Origin: Coenobita brevimanus
Taxonomy: Eukaryota; Arthropoda; Malacostraca; Decapoda; Coenobitidae
Reading direction: 5' to 3'
NCBI GenBank assembly: GCA_032717465.1
Contig: CM064664.1
Location: forward strand, 770,717-834,716
Length of the DNA stretch: 64,000 bases
The notes under the pieces: model-generated
What the model saw: only the letters and a program-made list of their open reading frames with translations
Databases searched by the model: none
What the model was told of the DNA's origin: nothing
Made by a program: the position numbers and the translations under genes
Shown here: piece after piece, positions 53,630 through 63,005 of the stretch
How positions within the stretch are numbered: position 1 is the first letter of the stretch
Layout: each line of letters starts with the position of its first letter

Positions 53630-55842
53630 TGAAATACACACCTCCGCCGCCGCTGGACCGATTACTCCGCCACCCCCCACCCTACCACTGAGCCACCACC
53701 TCACCACCACCCCAGGAGCGCCACCCCCCACCCTACCACCAAGCCACAGCCTCACCACCACCCCAGGAGGACACCACGGCAGGCCGGGTCATTGAGAGAC
53801 TGACCCGGAATGAGAAGTGCGCTGGGGCTCCCCTGTCCTAAGTCTCTCTTGCACCCAACCGGTCCGACAGAGACCACGCAGGAGAAAGACACAACCCTGT
53901 GGGCGGAGCAGCCTTCACCAGGTTCGGGGTGGGACTGAGCCAGATTCAGTCCCAGACAACACTGCGGTAACGGCCACTGTACATGCCGGGGAGGGAGCGG
54001 CCACTGTACACCCCTCAGTTGTTCCCCCTGTAGTGCTGCCACAATGGCCACTGTACGTGTGGGGGAAGGAGCGGCCACTGTACGCCCTTCAGCTACAGCC
54101 ACATCTGGAGACGGCCTCGGAATGTTAGCTATTGAGCGCACTCCGACCGGCAAAGGAAGGAGGAGTGGAACCGTGATAACAGCCACTGTACGTGTCGGGG
54201 AGGGAGCGGCCACTGTACGCCCCTCATCCACTACCTCCTCCTCCTATGGGAGTAACACCGCGGTAACGGCCACTGTACGTGCCGGGGAAGGAACGGCCAC
54301 TGTACACCCTTCAGTTACTTTCTGTTGGGCAGGCAGACCCACGGTAATGGCCACTGTACGTGCCGGGGAAGGAGTGGCCACTGTACGCCCCTCATCTGCC
54401 TCTTCCTCTTTTGGGGGCAGCACCGCCACAACAGCCACTGTACGTGTGGGGGAAGGAGCGGCCACTGTACGCCCTTCAGCTGTGAAACTTAGAGATTGCA
54501 GAACCGCCACAATGGCCACTGTACGTGTGGGGGAATGAGCGGCCACTGTACGCCCTTCATCCGTGATTCCTGGGGTCCTCCTGGAGAAGGAGGTCCCTTG
54601 CATGGCCGGCCTTTCACCTCGCGTCTGTGTGGGACCCCCTTTGCTTACTCCCTCCAGGTGTGGTTTCCCGGAGGTGCTGCCAGAGTGGTGGCGAGGCCCT
54701 GTGTCGGTCCTGTCGCCTACCCATGGTCGGTCCCTGTCCCTGATGGACGCCAGATGGAAGAGGTGCAGCAGTCTGCCCTTGACGGTGCCCCACCCTACAG
54801 GAGGCTGCAGTATCCGGGCTTCCAGGACCGGTGGGCCCCAAAGCCAGGCCGCTTGGGCTCCACTCCCCCACGGCCCTCTGCTCGGAGCAAGAGGTGACAG
54901 GCCCGCCTCCTGCAGCTGTTCGGCCCCAGCCCTGAGGGCCCCCCTTTAGGTCGAGTCCCCCAGATTGGAGGGCCTCCCTGCACCCCACCGACGAGGCTCC
55001 AGCACGAGGGCCTCTCAGGTCGAGGCCCCTAGACGGAAGAGCCTCCCTGCACCCCCCTGATGAAGAAGGCCCCAGCAGTGACACCCCTGCGGGCAGTGCA
55101 CTGTCTCCTGCAGGAGGGCTCCCCAGTAGAGCCCCCTCCCACGCCCGGAAGCCTCCTCTGTTAAGGCCAGGAAACAAGGGCAAGTAGTGACTTTAACGCA
55201 TCTCATGTGTCTTGAAAAACCACAGAAATGGGTGTGAACAGTGACAGTGAAAGAGTAAGGCCAGAATAATATCAGTGACACACAGTGAGAGATATACCCA
55301 GGCAGAACAGAAAAGATTAGTAAACACGGGCACAGAGACATACGGAAACAGTGAGGCGCGAGGAAAAGCAAAAGTCTGTGAACAGTGTCTCCGCGACTAA
55401 GTAACAATCCCAAGTGTCACGACTCGCGCTCTGACAAGTTATAGTAATATTCACTCTCTCAACACCTGGCCCTCTTTACCCCTAGTGCATCTGGTTTAGA
55501 CTATTAAATGCTAGTTCTGCCTATGGACATAATACGAGTATAGAGAATTTGTAACTCACCATCGATGTATAACTGAAAATCTCCACTCTCTACCTGTGTT
55601 GTGTGTGATACATTATATTGAGATGCTAACTCTGTAAACCTGTCTCCATCATATCCTGTAACTCTTTGTTTTTATATTGTAACAGTGTATTGGATTAAGA
55701 CAATAGATGTGTCAAGGTGTACTGCCTAGTTTTTATGCCCTGTTCCTCTGTGGGTGATTTATATCCGGTCCGGAAAGAGGCCTCTGCTCAGCCGCGGGCG
55801 TTTTTAGGACGAGGAGTTGGACTAAAAACATTCTGCATAACA
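53630..55842 (+). repeat. 5' LTR, subfamily 1 (2213 bp)
   Basis: Contains, in order: a C-rich CCACC/CCGCC segment (53640-53780), a GGAGCAGCCTTCACCAGGTTCGGG segment (~53912), the seven-pair 12-mer array (53965-54555), a Pro/Arg-rich potential coding segment to ~55150 including CTGTTCGGCCCCAG (54916), then an AT-richer R/U5-like part with AACAGTGA repeats. Aligned throughout with 57733-59962. Confidence 0.88.
53965..54555. repeat. Array of seven paired GGCCACTGTACG sites (5' LTR)
   Basis: Each unit is (G)GCCACTGTACRTG-YSGGGGARGGA-RYGGCCACTGTACRCCC: two identical 12-mers about 31 bp apart in direct orientation. Pairs lie near 53970, 54042, 54180, 54270, 54350, 54436 and 54513 with variable spacers of 35-95 bp. 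Both strands remain open over long stretches (plus: ATVRVGEGAATVRPS; minus: DEGRTVAAPSPTRTVA). Each 12-mer contains the palindromic GGCC and GTAC tetramers. Confidence 0.9.
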
Positions 55843-55843
55843 C

Positions 55844-55856
55844 TGGTGGCCAGCGG
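55844..55856 (+). promoter_or_regulatory. Primer binding site, subfamily 1
   Basis: TGGTGGCCAGCGG lies one base after the 5' LTR end, in the position where a tRNA 3' end would prime minus-strand DNA synthesis. It is close to the tRNA-Leu type site at 24502 with one extra C. Confidence 0.6.
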
Positions 55857-55908
55857 TGGTTCTGTATCCGAGTAAAGCACGGAGGAACATAAAAGGGAAA
55901 CTTGCACA

Positions 55909-57561
55909 ATGGCAGCCAAACCTCACATCCAATTGCCAAAGTTCAATCCTGAAAAATATGACATTGATGTTTACTTGGATAAGGTAAAACCCCTCTTAGA
56001 TATTGGGTTTGACACTGACAGAGAGAAAATAGCATTCACACTACCCAACGTGGGCAAAATAATCGCTGCTGTTGCCTCAAAACTCGTCCTTGAACTAACA
56101 TGGGACCAATTCTCACACATTGTGAAGCAGGCTGTCATGCCTTCGCAGGGCAAAGTTGTCGCCCTTTCACAACTCGATGACCTCACCTACAATGGCAGCC
56201 TAGACGACACTCTCGTCCAGGCACGGCGGCTCATCACCGCTGCGTACCCGGACACAGGCGAAAAAACCCGGGAACAACTTATATTCCACAAACTCCTCAG
56301 GATCCTCCCTGGTTTCATCAAAGAATATTTTATTATACATGAACCGACGGGAGACCTGGATAAAGAAATCAATTTAATAAGGCGCATTCTAGCCGTCCAC
56401 TCCACCCCTCAACACATCGGCAAAATCATTCAATTCCCCACGGATCTCATCGCCATATACTCGTGGGAATTTTCCCCTGGCTGCAACGGATGTCCAATTC
56501 ACGACATCCGTGAGCAGCTAAAAGCTGCCCGGCGCAGCATGACGACACAAGGGCGACTAGAAGCCTTCCCACCATACGCCGATTGCCCCGAGCCTAAGGG
56601 AAGGAAAATGCCACGGAAAAGGCACAGAAGGCGATCCCCCACTGCCCCCGCATCCCACCGTAATGGCGGGGGCCACCTCACATATCACCCAGTCTACGGC
56701 AGGGGGAAACGTCATGTTTCCTTTTCCTCTCCTCTCACTATCTCTTCTATTTTGCCTTCCTCTATTCCTAACCTTCCCATCTCACACACCACACTCTTCA
56801 CTACTATCGCCTCCCCCCTTCCTATTCCTCCCCAACACAAAGCCTGCCTCCCCTTTCACAGACCTCCTAGAACCTTTACCTCATCTTCCCCTAACCTACT
56901 TCCCAAAACCGCCTCCTCCTGTCTACTCCCTCCCACCTACCACCCAGCACCACCCACCACCATCACATCCCCGCCAACACAGCCAACTCTTTCGCCTTCC
57001 CTATCACACCCTCCTCCTCCTCACTTTCACCCCTCTCTCTTTCCTCGCTCACCTCCTCCACCCCACCCTCAACCTCACCATACCCACAAACCCCCTCCCC
57101 CACATCACCTTCACCTGACCCACCACCACCTTCCTCCGATTCTGATCTTTCACCAACCTCACCTCTGCCTGCATCTCCTACGGCTGCCCCACCTCCTCCA
57201 ACCCACCATTCTCAATCACCGCCCGCTACGCCCACCACCAATACCACACCACACCACCCAGCACCAACTCCCACCTTCACTGCCGTGGAAACAACCACCA
57301 CCACCGTACCACCACAACTCCCACCTTCACCGCCGTGGAAACAACCACCACCACCGTACCACCACAACTCCCACCACACCCCACCCGCACCCCACCATGC
57401 ACCGCCCCACGCAACACATCACCCACCAACCTCCCACGTGCACCAACCCCACCTGCCACCCACTCCATGCACTCATCCACTCCTGGCCACCCATTACCCA
57501 CCGACCATGCCCACTACACAAGACACCCCACAACACCAACAACAACCGCCCTCAACCATGA
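55909..57561 (+). CDS. Gag-like protein, subfamily 1
   Basis: The ATG at 55909 follows the primer site by ~50 bp. Residues 1-190 are a capsid-like domain (PKFNPEKYDIDVYLDKVKPL, WDQFSHIVKQAVM, KVVALSQLDDLTYNGSLDDT, REQLIFHKLLRILPGFIKEY) homologous to the 52800 fragment. Residues ~190-265 include GCNGCPIHDIREQL and a basic PRKRHRRR stretch. From ~residue 270 (56715) the frame turns into Ser/Pro/Thr/His-rich text driven by C-rich DNA, so translation of that part is doubtful. No CCHC knuckle and no protease were seen. Confidence 0.72.
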   Translation: MAAKPHIQLPKFNPEKYDIDVYLDKVKPLLDIGFDTDREKIAFTLPNVGKIIAAVASKLVLELTWDQFSHIVKQAVMPSQGKVVALSQLDDLTYNGSLDDTLVQARRLITAAYPDTGEKTREQLIFHKLLRILPGFIKEYFIIHEPTGDLDKEINLIRRILAVHSTPQHIGKIIQFPTDLIAIYSWEFSPGCNGCPIHDIREQLKAARRSMTTQGRLEAFPPYADCPEPKGRKMPRKRHRRRSPTAPASHRNGGGHLTYHPVYGRGKRHVSFSSPLTISSILPSSIPNLPISHTTLFTTIASPLPIPPQHKACLPFHRPPRTFTSSSPNLLPKTASSCLLPPTYHPAPPTTITSPPTQPTLSPSLSHPPPPHFHPSLFPRSPPPPHPQPHHTHKPPPPHHLHLTHHHLPPILIFHQPHLCLHLLRLPHLLQPTILNHRPLRPPPIPHHTTQHQLPPSLPWKQPPPPYHHNSHLHRRGNNHHHRTTTTPTTPHPHPTMHRPTQHITHQPPTCTNPTCHPLHALIHSWPPITHRPCPLHKTPHNTNNNRPQP

Positions 57562-57718
57562 CGGGAAGGCCACACCACCATGTGCCTCCCCACCTTCACT
57601 ACCAACACCAATTCTCACTACCACTATCACAATATCAGGAAGCCTCTCCTGCTATCCGGCCCACCAGACATCCACCACCAGCACATACCACCTCCAGTCA
57701 CGGGACCGTGACATTTTG
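56716..57718. repeat. 1 kb C-rich, G-poor tract
   Basis: The plus strand is dominated by C, A and T with very few G, in CCACC, CCTCC and CACCA runs, open in several frames at once. A ~50-bp unit starting CGTGGAAACAACCACC is repeated in tandem at 57284 and 57334. It occupies the place where pol would be. Confidence 0.82.
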
Positions 57719-57732
57719 ACTGAGGAAGGTGG

Positions 57733-59962
57733 TGAAATACACACCTCTGCCGCCGCCAGACCGACCACCCCGCCACACCCCACCCTACCACCGAGCCACC
57801 ACCTCACCACCACCCCAGGAGCGCCACCCCCCACCCTACCACCGAGCCACAGCCTCACCACCATCCCAGGAGGACACCACGGCAGGCTGGGTCACTGGGA
57901 GACTGACCCAGAGTGAGAAGGGCGCCGGGGCTCCCCTGTCCTAAGTCCGTCTTCCACCCAACCAGTCCAACAGCGACCATGCAGGAGAAAGACACGACCA
58001 CGCGGGCGGAGCAGCCTTCACCAGGTTCGGGGTGGGACTGAGCCAGATTCAGTCCCAGACAACACCGCGGTAATGGCCACTGTACATGCCGGGGAGGGAG
58101 TGGCCACTGTACGCCCCTCAGTTGTTTCCCCCTGAAGCGCCGCCACAATGGCCACTGTACGTGTGGGGGAAGGAGCGGCCACTGTACGCCCTTCAGCTAC
58201 AGCCACATCTGGAGATGGCCTTGGAGTGTTAGCTATTGAGCACACTCCGACTGGCAAAGGAAGGAGGAGTGGAACCGCGATAATGACCACTGTACGTGTC
58301 GGGGAGGGAGCGGCCACTGTACGCCCCTCATCCACTACCTCCTCCTACGGGAGTAACACCACATTAACGGCCACTGTACGTGCCGGGGAAGGAGTGGCCA
58401 CTGTATGCCCTTTGGTTACTTCCCGTTGGGCAGGCAGACTCCCGGTAACGGCCACTGTACGTGCCGGGGAGGGACTGGCCACTGTACGCCCCTCATCCAC
58501 TACCTCCTCCTACGGGAGTAACTCCGCATTAACGGCCACTGTACGTGCCGGGGAAGGAGTGGCCACTGTACGCCCCTCATCTGCCTCTTCCTCCTTCGGG
58601 GGCAGCACCACCACAACAGCCACTGTACGTGTGGGGAAAGGAGTGGCCACTGTACGCCCTTCAGCTGTGGACCTTAGGGATTGTGGAACCGCCACAATGG
58701 CCACTGTACGTGTGGGGGAAGGAGTGGCCACTGTACGCCCTTCATCCGTGATTCCTGGGGTCCTCCCGGAGAAGGAGGTCCCTTACGCGGCCGGCCTTTC
58801 ACCTCTCGACTGCGTGGAACCCCCTTTGCTTACTCCCTCCAGGTGTGGTTCCCCGGAGGTGCTGCCAGAGTGGTGGCGCGGCCCTGTGTCGGTACTGCTG
58901 CCTACCCCTGGTCGGTCCCGGTCCCTGACGGACGCCAGACGGAAGAGGTGCCACAGTCTGCCCCTGATGGCTCCCCACCCTACAGGCGGCCGCAGTATCC
59001 GGGCTCCCAGACTGGACCGGCGGGCCCCAGAGCCAGGCCGCTTGGGCTCCACTCCCCCACGGCCCTCTGCCCAGAGTAAGAGGTGACAGGCCCGCCTCCT
59101 GCAGCTGTTCGGCCCCAGCCCCAAGGGCCACCCGTCAGGTCGAGGCCCCCAGATGGGAGAGCCTCCCTGCACCCCCCCTGATGAAGAAGGCCCCGGCAGT
59201 GACACCCCTGCTTGTGGTGCACTGTCTCCTGCAGGAGGGCTCCCCAGTTGAGCCCCCTCCCATGCCCGGAAGCCTCCTCTGTTAAGCCCAGGAAACAAGG
59301 GCAAGTAGTGACTTTAACGCATCCCGTGTGTCTTGAAAAACCACAGAAACGGGTGTGAACAGTGACAGTGAAAGAGTAAGGCCAGAATAATATCAGTGAC
59401 ACACAGTGAGAGATATACCCAGGCAGAACAGAAAAGATTAGTAAACACGGGCACAGAGACATACGGAAACAGTGAGGCGCGAGGAAAAGCCAAAAGCCTG
59501 TGAACAGTGTCTCCGCGACTAAGTAACTATCCCAAGTGTCGCGACTCGTGCTCTGACAAGTTATAGTAATATTCACTCTCTCAACACCTGGCCCTCTTTA
59601 CCCCTATTGCATCTGGTTTAGACTATTAAATGCTAGCTCTGCCTATGGACATAATACGGGTATAGAGAATTTGTAACTCATCATCGATGTATAACTGAAA
59701 ATCTCCACTCTCTACCTGTGCTGTGTGTGATACATTATATTGAGATGCTAACTCTGTAAACCTGTGTCCATCATATCCTGTAACTCTTTGTTTTTTATAT
59801 TGTAACAGTGTATTGGATTAAGACAATAGATGTGTTAAGGTGTACTGCCTAGTTTTTATGCCCTGTTCCTTTGTGGGTGATTTATTTCCGGTCCGGAAAG
59901 AGGACCCAGCTCAGTCGTGGGCGTTTTTAGGACGAGTCGGACTAAAAACATCCTGCATAATA
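57733..59962 (+). repeat. 3' LTR, subfamily 1 (2230 bp)
   Basis: Same layout as the 5' LTR but with eight paired 12-mer units instead of seven, and scattered substitutions. A 312-codon frame (58148-59086) spans the array and the following Pro/Arg-rich part, ending at TGA just before QARLLQLFGPSP. It ends GCATAATA, followed by A and GTAC. Confidence 0.88.
58074..58745. repeat. Array of eight paired GGCCACTGTACG sites (3' LTR)
   Basis: Pairs near 58074, 58147, 58287, 58370, 58449, 58533, 58619 and 58697. Compared with the 5' LTR array one more unit is present, with the flanking TCATCCACTACCTCCTCCTACGGGAGTAAC spacer occurring twice (58327 and 58493; core CTACCTCCTCCTACGGGAG), consistent with unit duplication or loss by slippage or unequal exchange. 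Confidence 0.88.
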
Positions 59963-60104
59963 AGTACAGTATAAGCTAATAATACTCGTCTCCCGTCGCC
60001 CTGCGAAACTCTCACCGAATGGTACATGCAAGGGACGAAGCTTTTACACTTAAACAGCCGAATGCTGGATACTGAACTGGGGTCACAGAGAGTATATGTT
60101 ATAG

Positions 60105-60521
60105 CTAAGTCTACTAATACCAAGTCAGTTCACTTTCCGTCAGTGCGCAGGAAGGCGTGGCTTGTGTGACGTCAGCTGGCTTAAGTAACAGAAAATGTAT
60201 AAAATGACAGACTCAAATTAAACATTCCCGTGAAGAAGGGGAAGAAGTGCAGACTCGTTTAACTCTATAATATAGCAGTAGGTTCCCTCACACCCCTACA
60301 CCTTCCCTCACACATTTCAGTCCCTTCCCTCATTTCTCCGGACTGAAAATGTGTCATGGTCTGATAAGTGGAGCAAGCATACACTCACCGTCATGGTCAG
60401 GAGTCAACTGAACACGGGTTTCATGCCAGAGCCAGTCGATGTCACTCCGATGCTCCGCCCCCTGCGCGAGCTTGGAGCTGTTTTAGAAGGAAGTGATCCG
60501 ACTTGGTATTAGTAGACTTAG
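60105..60521. mobile_element. 417-bp MITE with 8-bp target duplication
   Basis: TGTTATAG occurs at 60097-60104 and 60522-60529. The ends are perfect inverted repeats starting CTAAGTCTACTAATACCAAG (22 bp perfect, then weaker similarity). There is no coding frame of note. An 8-bp duplication is characteristic of hAT-type (also P-type) transposition, but the terminal sequence does not settle the superfamily. Confidence 0.9.
60165..60205 (+). promoter_or_regulatory. CRE plus TATA-like pair inside the MITE
   Basis: TGACGTCA (60168-60175), the perfect CRE/bZIP palindrome, lies about 25 bp upstream of TATAAAA (~60197). This arrangement could act as a pol II promoter; no downstream gene is seen within the MITE. 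Confidence 0.3.
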
Positions 60522-60597
60522 TGTTATAGAACAAAATATACTCAAAATTACATGATAGATCATTGGTGTAAGTTTTTGTCATACGTCGCATTACACC

Positions 60598-60600
<3 letters not shown>

Positions 60601-60675
<75 letters not shown>
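60601..60675. repeat. (TA)n microsatellite
   Basis: About 37 uninterrupted TA units, next to the GC-rich segment at 60676. Confidence 0.95.
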
Positions 60676-60676
<1 letters not shown>

Positions 60677-60860
60677 GCCGGGTTTGGGCTCTGGAAACAA
60701 CACGACACCCCTAGAAAGAGCCCATGGAGAGGTAGACAGAGCGCGGTCCAACTCTGTGCGAGAGGGACGTAAGTTCGCCCGGGCCGTACGCCCCTGTGAC
60801 CTGCAACTCGCCCGCCGCCACCCAGTATCCATAGAATACAATGTCTACTCACGGGCCACC
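60676..60860 (+). repeat. Segment related to 50690-50840
   Basis: GACACCCCTAGAAAGAGCCCA, CCCGGGCCGTACGCCCCTGTGAC and CTCGCCCGCC align with GACACCCCCAGAAGGAGCCCA, CCCGGGCCGCACGCCCCTATGAC and CCTGCCCGCC near 50709-50825. Both may be the left part of a long-LTR subfamily or an independent repeat. Confidence 0.55.
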
Positions 60861-61156
60861 CGGGAGAGAAAGAAAACGGGCCCGCTCCTGATTGATGACG
60901 TCACATTCTCCTCTCTCGTCTCCCGCGTCCCAGTATATAACTTACATTGTTATACAGTATTTTTTTTTTCCTATCTTATCTTAACATGTGGTTGCATGTT
61001 ATGTCAGAAAAGAGGCAAATAAATAACATGCTGATCTCTAGCTAAACTCTTTATTGGTTTTAGTCATACCCTGCTCATATTATAAGCTTTGATACAGTGT
61101 TTAAGCATATGGACTAGAAAATTATCTCATGTCATACTTAAAGTTCATTGAACATG

Positions 61157-61206
<50 letters not shown>

Positions 61207-61345
61207 AAGCAACCAGTCAGTCAGTATATTTATACATCTATTATCTCATGGGTTTACTAATCTTTTTCAAATTTTTTTTCTGGATGAAATTATTTTTTTA
61301 TTCAGTACTCGCATTCTAAAAAACATACGACAGCGAACAAAATAA
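60861..61345. repeat. Non-coding; (TC)n microsatellite at 61159-61203
   Basis: AT-rich sequence with about 22 TC units and no recognised gene. The stop of the minus-strand gene relic lies just after it, at 61350. Confidence 0.6.
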
Positions 61346-61349
61346 GTAA

Positions 61350-62070
61350 TTACTGTACTTCAATAGGCAGAGAAACAAATCCAGCAATTTGACTGGCTAG
61401 ATCCTGTTCAGTGGCTTTTCCAGGTGGCAGGGCTTTAGCTCCACGATGACAATAAATAACTTTTCCATTGTTTTTAATTTTTCTAGGAATTCAAAGCTGG
61501 GTTTCATCAATTTTTCATTTCCCCTGCTAATTGCACCAATCCATGTGTCTTCTTTGTCCGGTGCCTTTGAAGCGAGGTAGCCATATTGAGGAAATTTATG
61601 AACTAAGAATCCATAAAAATACGCTTGACCCTCTTCCCTAATAACTTTTAACCCTTTAACTTTAAATCCAGGTTGTCTGCAATATTTTTCTTGTCCATAG
61701 CACGGTGGCTCAGTGGTACAGTATCAAGCTCATAATCGGGAGATTGCGAGTTTGAGCCTCGCCCGGGACTGCCGTGCCGGGAGTGGTAGCGCGCTCGTGT
61801 AGCCTAGCAGGGCTATTTGATCCAATACAGGGTCTAGCTCGGGGGAACGCCATTTCTCCATTTGGTTAATTGTTTTCGTCTGACAAGCAGAACACCATTG
61901 CAGACAGGGTCAGTTCACGCTGGAGGTTTTCTTGGGCATCCTCAGACAGTGAAGCATGCTCATCACTGAAGCTGGGAAATGATCCTGCTGGCCTGTTCAC
62001 ATCATCATTTTTCTCCTCCACGTTGTATTTTGACCCCACAAGTGAATTATTTTTTTTCTGAGATGTGACC
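61350..62070 (-). pseudogene. Unrecognised gene relic split by a SINE
   Basis: Two minus-strand segments share one reading frame when the SINE is ignored. The upstream part (62070-61876) includes SQKKNNSLVGSKYN, NRPAGSFPSFSDEH, SLSEDAQENLQREL and ends FCLSDE. The downstream part (61693-61350) begins KYCRQPGFKVKGLKV and includes QAYFYGFLVHKFPQYGYLAS, DTWIGAISRGNEKLMKPSF and, after a one-base slip near 61475, KVIYCHRGAKALPPGKATEQ and GFVSLPIEVQ with a TAA stop at 61350. Codon composition is protein-like throughout and differs from all TE families here. I do not recognise the family. A stop lies just upstream of VTSQ; a long LTR begins at 62130. Confidence 0.6.
61697..61862 (+). mobile_element. 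tRNA-derived SINE, copy 2
   Basis: Starts AGCACGGTGGCTCAGTGGTA (A box) with B box GAGTTTGAGCCTC at ~61748, followed by GACTGCCGTGCCGGGAGTGG, CCTAGCAGGGCTATTTGATC and GGTCTAGCTCGGGGGAACGCC. Same family as 19781-19944, with matching body. It interrupts the gene relic; TTTTC-TGTC-like sequence on both sides may be the target duplication. Confidence 0.87.
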
Positions 62071-62417
62071 TAACCCGATGTTTAACAGCAACAGGAGGTG
62101 GATGCTAATAGCTTGCTCCCATTTGTCAGTAAAATACACACCTCCGCCGCCGCCGGACCAACCACCCCGCCACCCCCAACCCCACTGCCGACCTGCAGCC
62201 CCACCACAACCCCAGGAGGACACTACGGTGGGCCAGGGCAAGATGAGACTGACCTAGAGCAAGAAGAGTGCCAGGGCGCCCCTACCTTGAGTCCCTCTTC
62301 CACAGAACCGACCCAACAACAACCACACAGGAAAAAGAGACGACCCTGCAAGCGGGACAGCCTTCACCAGGTTCGGGGTGGGACTGCTCCAGAAACAGTC
62401 CCAAACAACACCGCGGA

Positions 62418-63005
62418 TATGGCCATCATACGTACAGGGGAGGGAGTGGCCATCATATGCCCCTCAGTTGTTTCCCCCTGTAACACCGCCACAACGGCCA
62501 TTGTACGTGTGGGGGAAGGAGCGGCCATTGTACGCCCTTCGTTACAGACCCATCTGGAGAGAGCCTCGGAGTGTTAGCTATTGAGCGCACACCAACTGGC
62601 AAAGGAAGGAGAAGTGGAACCGCGACAATGGCCATTGTACGTGTTGGGGAGGGAGCAGCCATCGTATGCCACTCATCCACTTCCTCCTCCTCCTATGGGA
62701 GTAACACCGCGGTAACGGCCATCGTACGTACCGGGGAAGGAGCGGCCATCATATGCCCTTCAGTTACTTCCCGTCGGGCACGCAGAGCCGCGGTAACGGC
62801 CATCGTATGTACTGGGGAGGAAGCGGCCACCGTACACCCCTCATCTGCCTCTTCCTCCTTCAAGAGCAGCACCGCAACTATGGCCATCGTACGTGAAGGG
62901 GAAGGAGCGGCCATCGTACACCCTTCAGCTGCTGCCCTTAGGAACTGCGGAACCTCCACAACGGCCATCGCACGTGTGGGGGAAGGAGTGGCCGTCATAC
63001 GCCCT
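62418..63005. repeat. Array of seven paired GGCCATCGTACG sites
   Basis: Same architecture as at 53965, but the core ACTGTACG is ATCGTACG, ATTGTACG or ATCATACG in nearly every site. Pairs lie near 62418, 62493, 62627, 62716, 62797, 62880 and 62962. The change is therefore shared across units rather than random. Confidence 0.88.

Larger units (their letters stand above)
53630..59962 (+). mobile_element. Gag-only LTR retrotransposon with 2.2 kb LTRs (subfamily 1)
   Basis: Complete element: 5' LTR 53630-55842 and 3' LTR 57733-59962, both starting TGAAATACACACC and ending GCATAACA/GCATAATA. GTAC occurs immediately before (53626-53629) and one base after (59964-59967), a probable 4-5 bp target duplication. 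The 1890-bp interior has a primer site (55844), a gag frame, a C-rich stretch and a purine tract (GACTGAGGAAGGTGG, to 57732). No protease, RT or integrase is present, so it must depend on enzymes from another element. LTRs form about 70% of its length. Confidence 0.88.

Noticed and set aside
53965..54555. CRISPR-like array
   Set aside because: Repeats are paired, spacers are themselves repetitive, and the array lies within eukaryotic LTRs; no cas genes; a eukaryotic genome.
60442..60852. Frames of YIYIYI across the TA array at 60601
   Set aside because: Microsatellite translation; no independent evidence of coding.
61697..61770. Genuine tRNA gene
   Set aside because: Same reasoning; B box is degenerate (GAGTTTGAGCC) and the body is the SINE family's.
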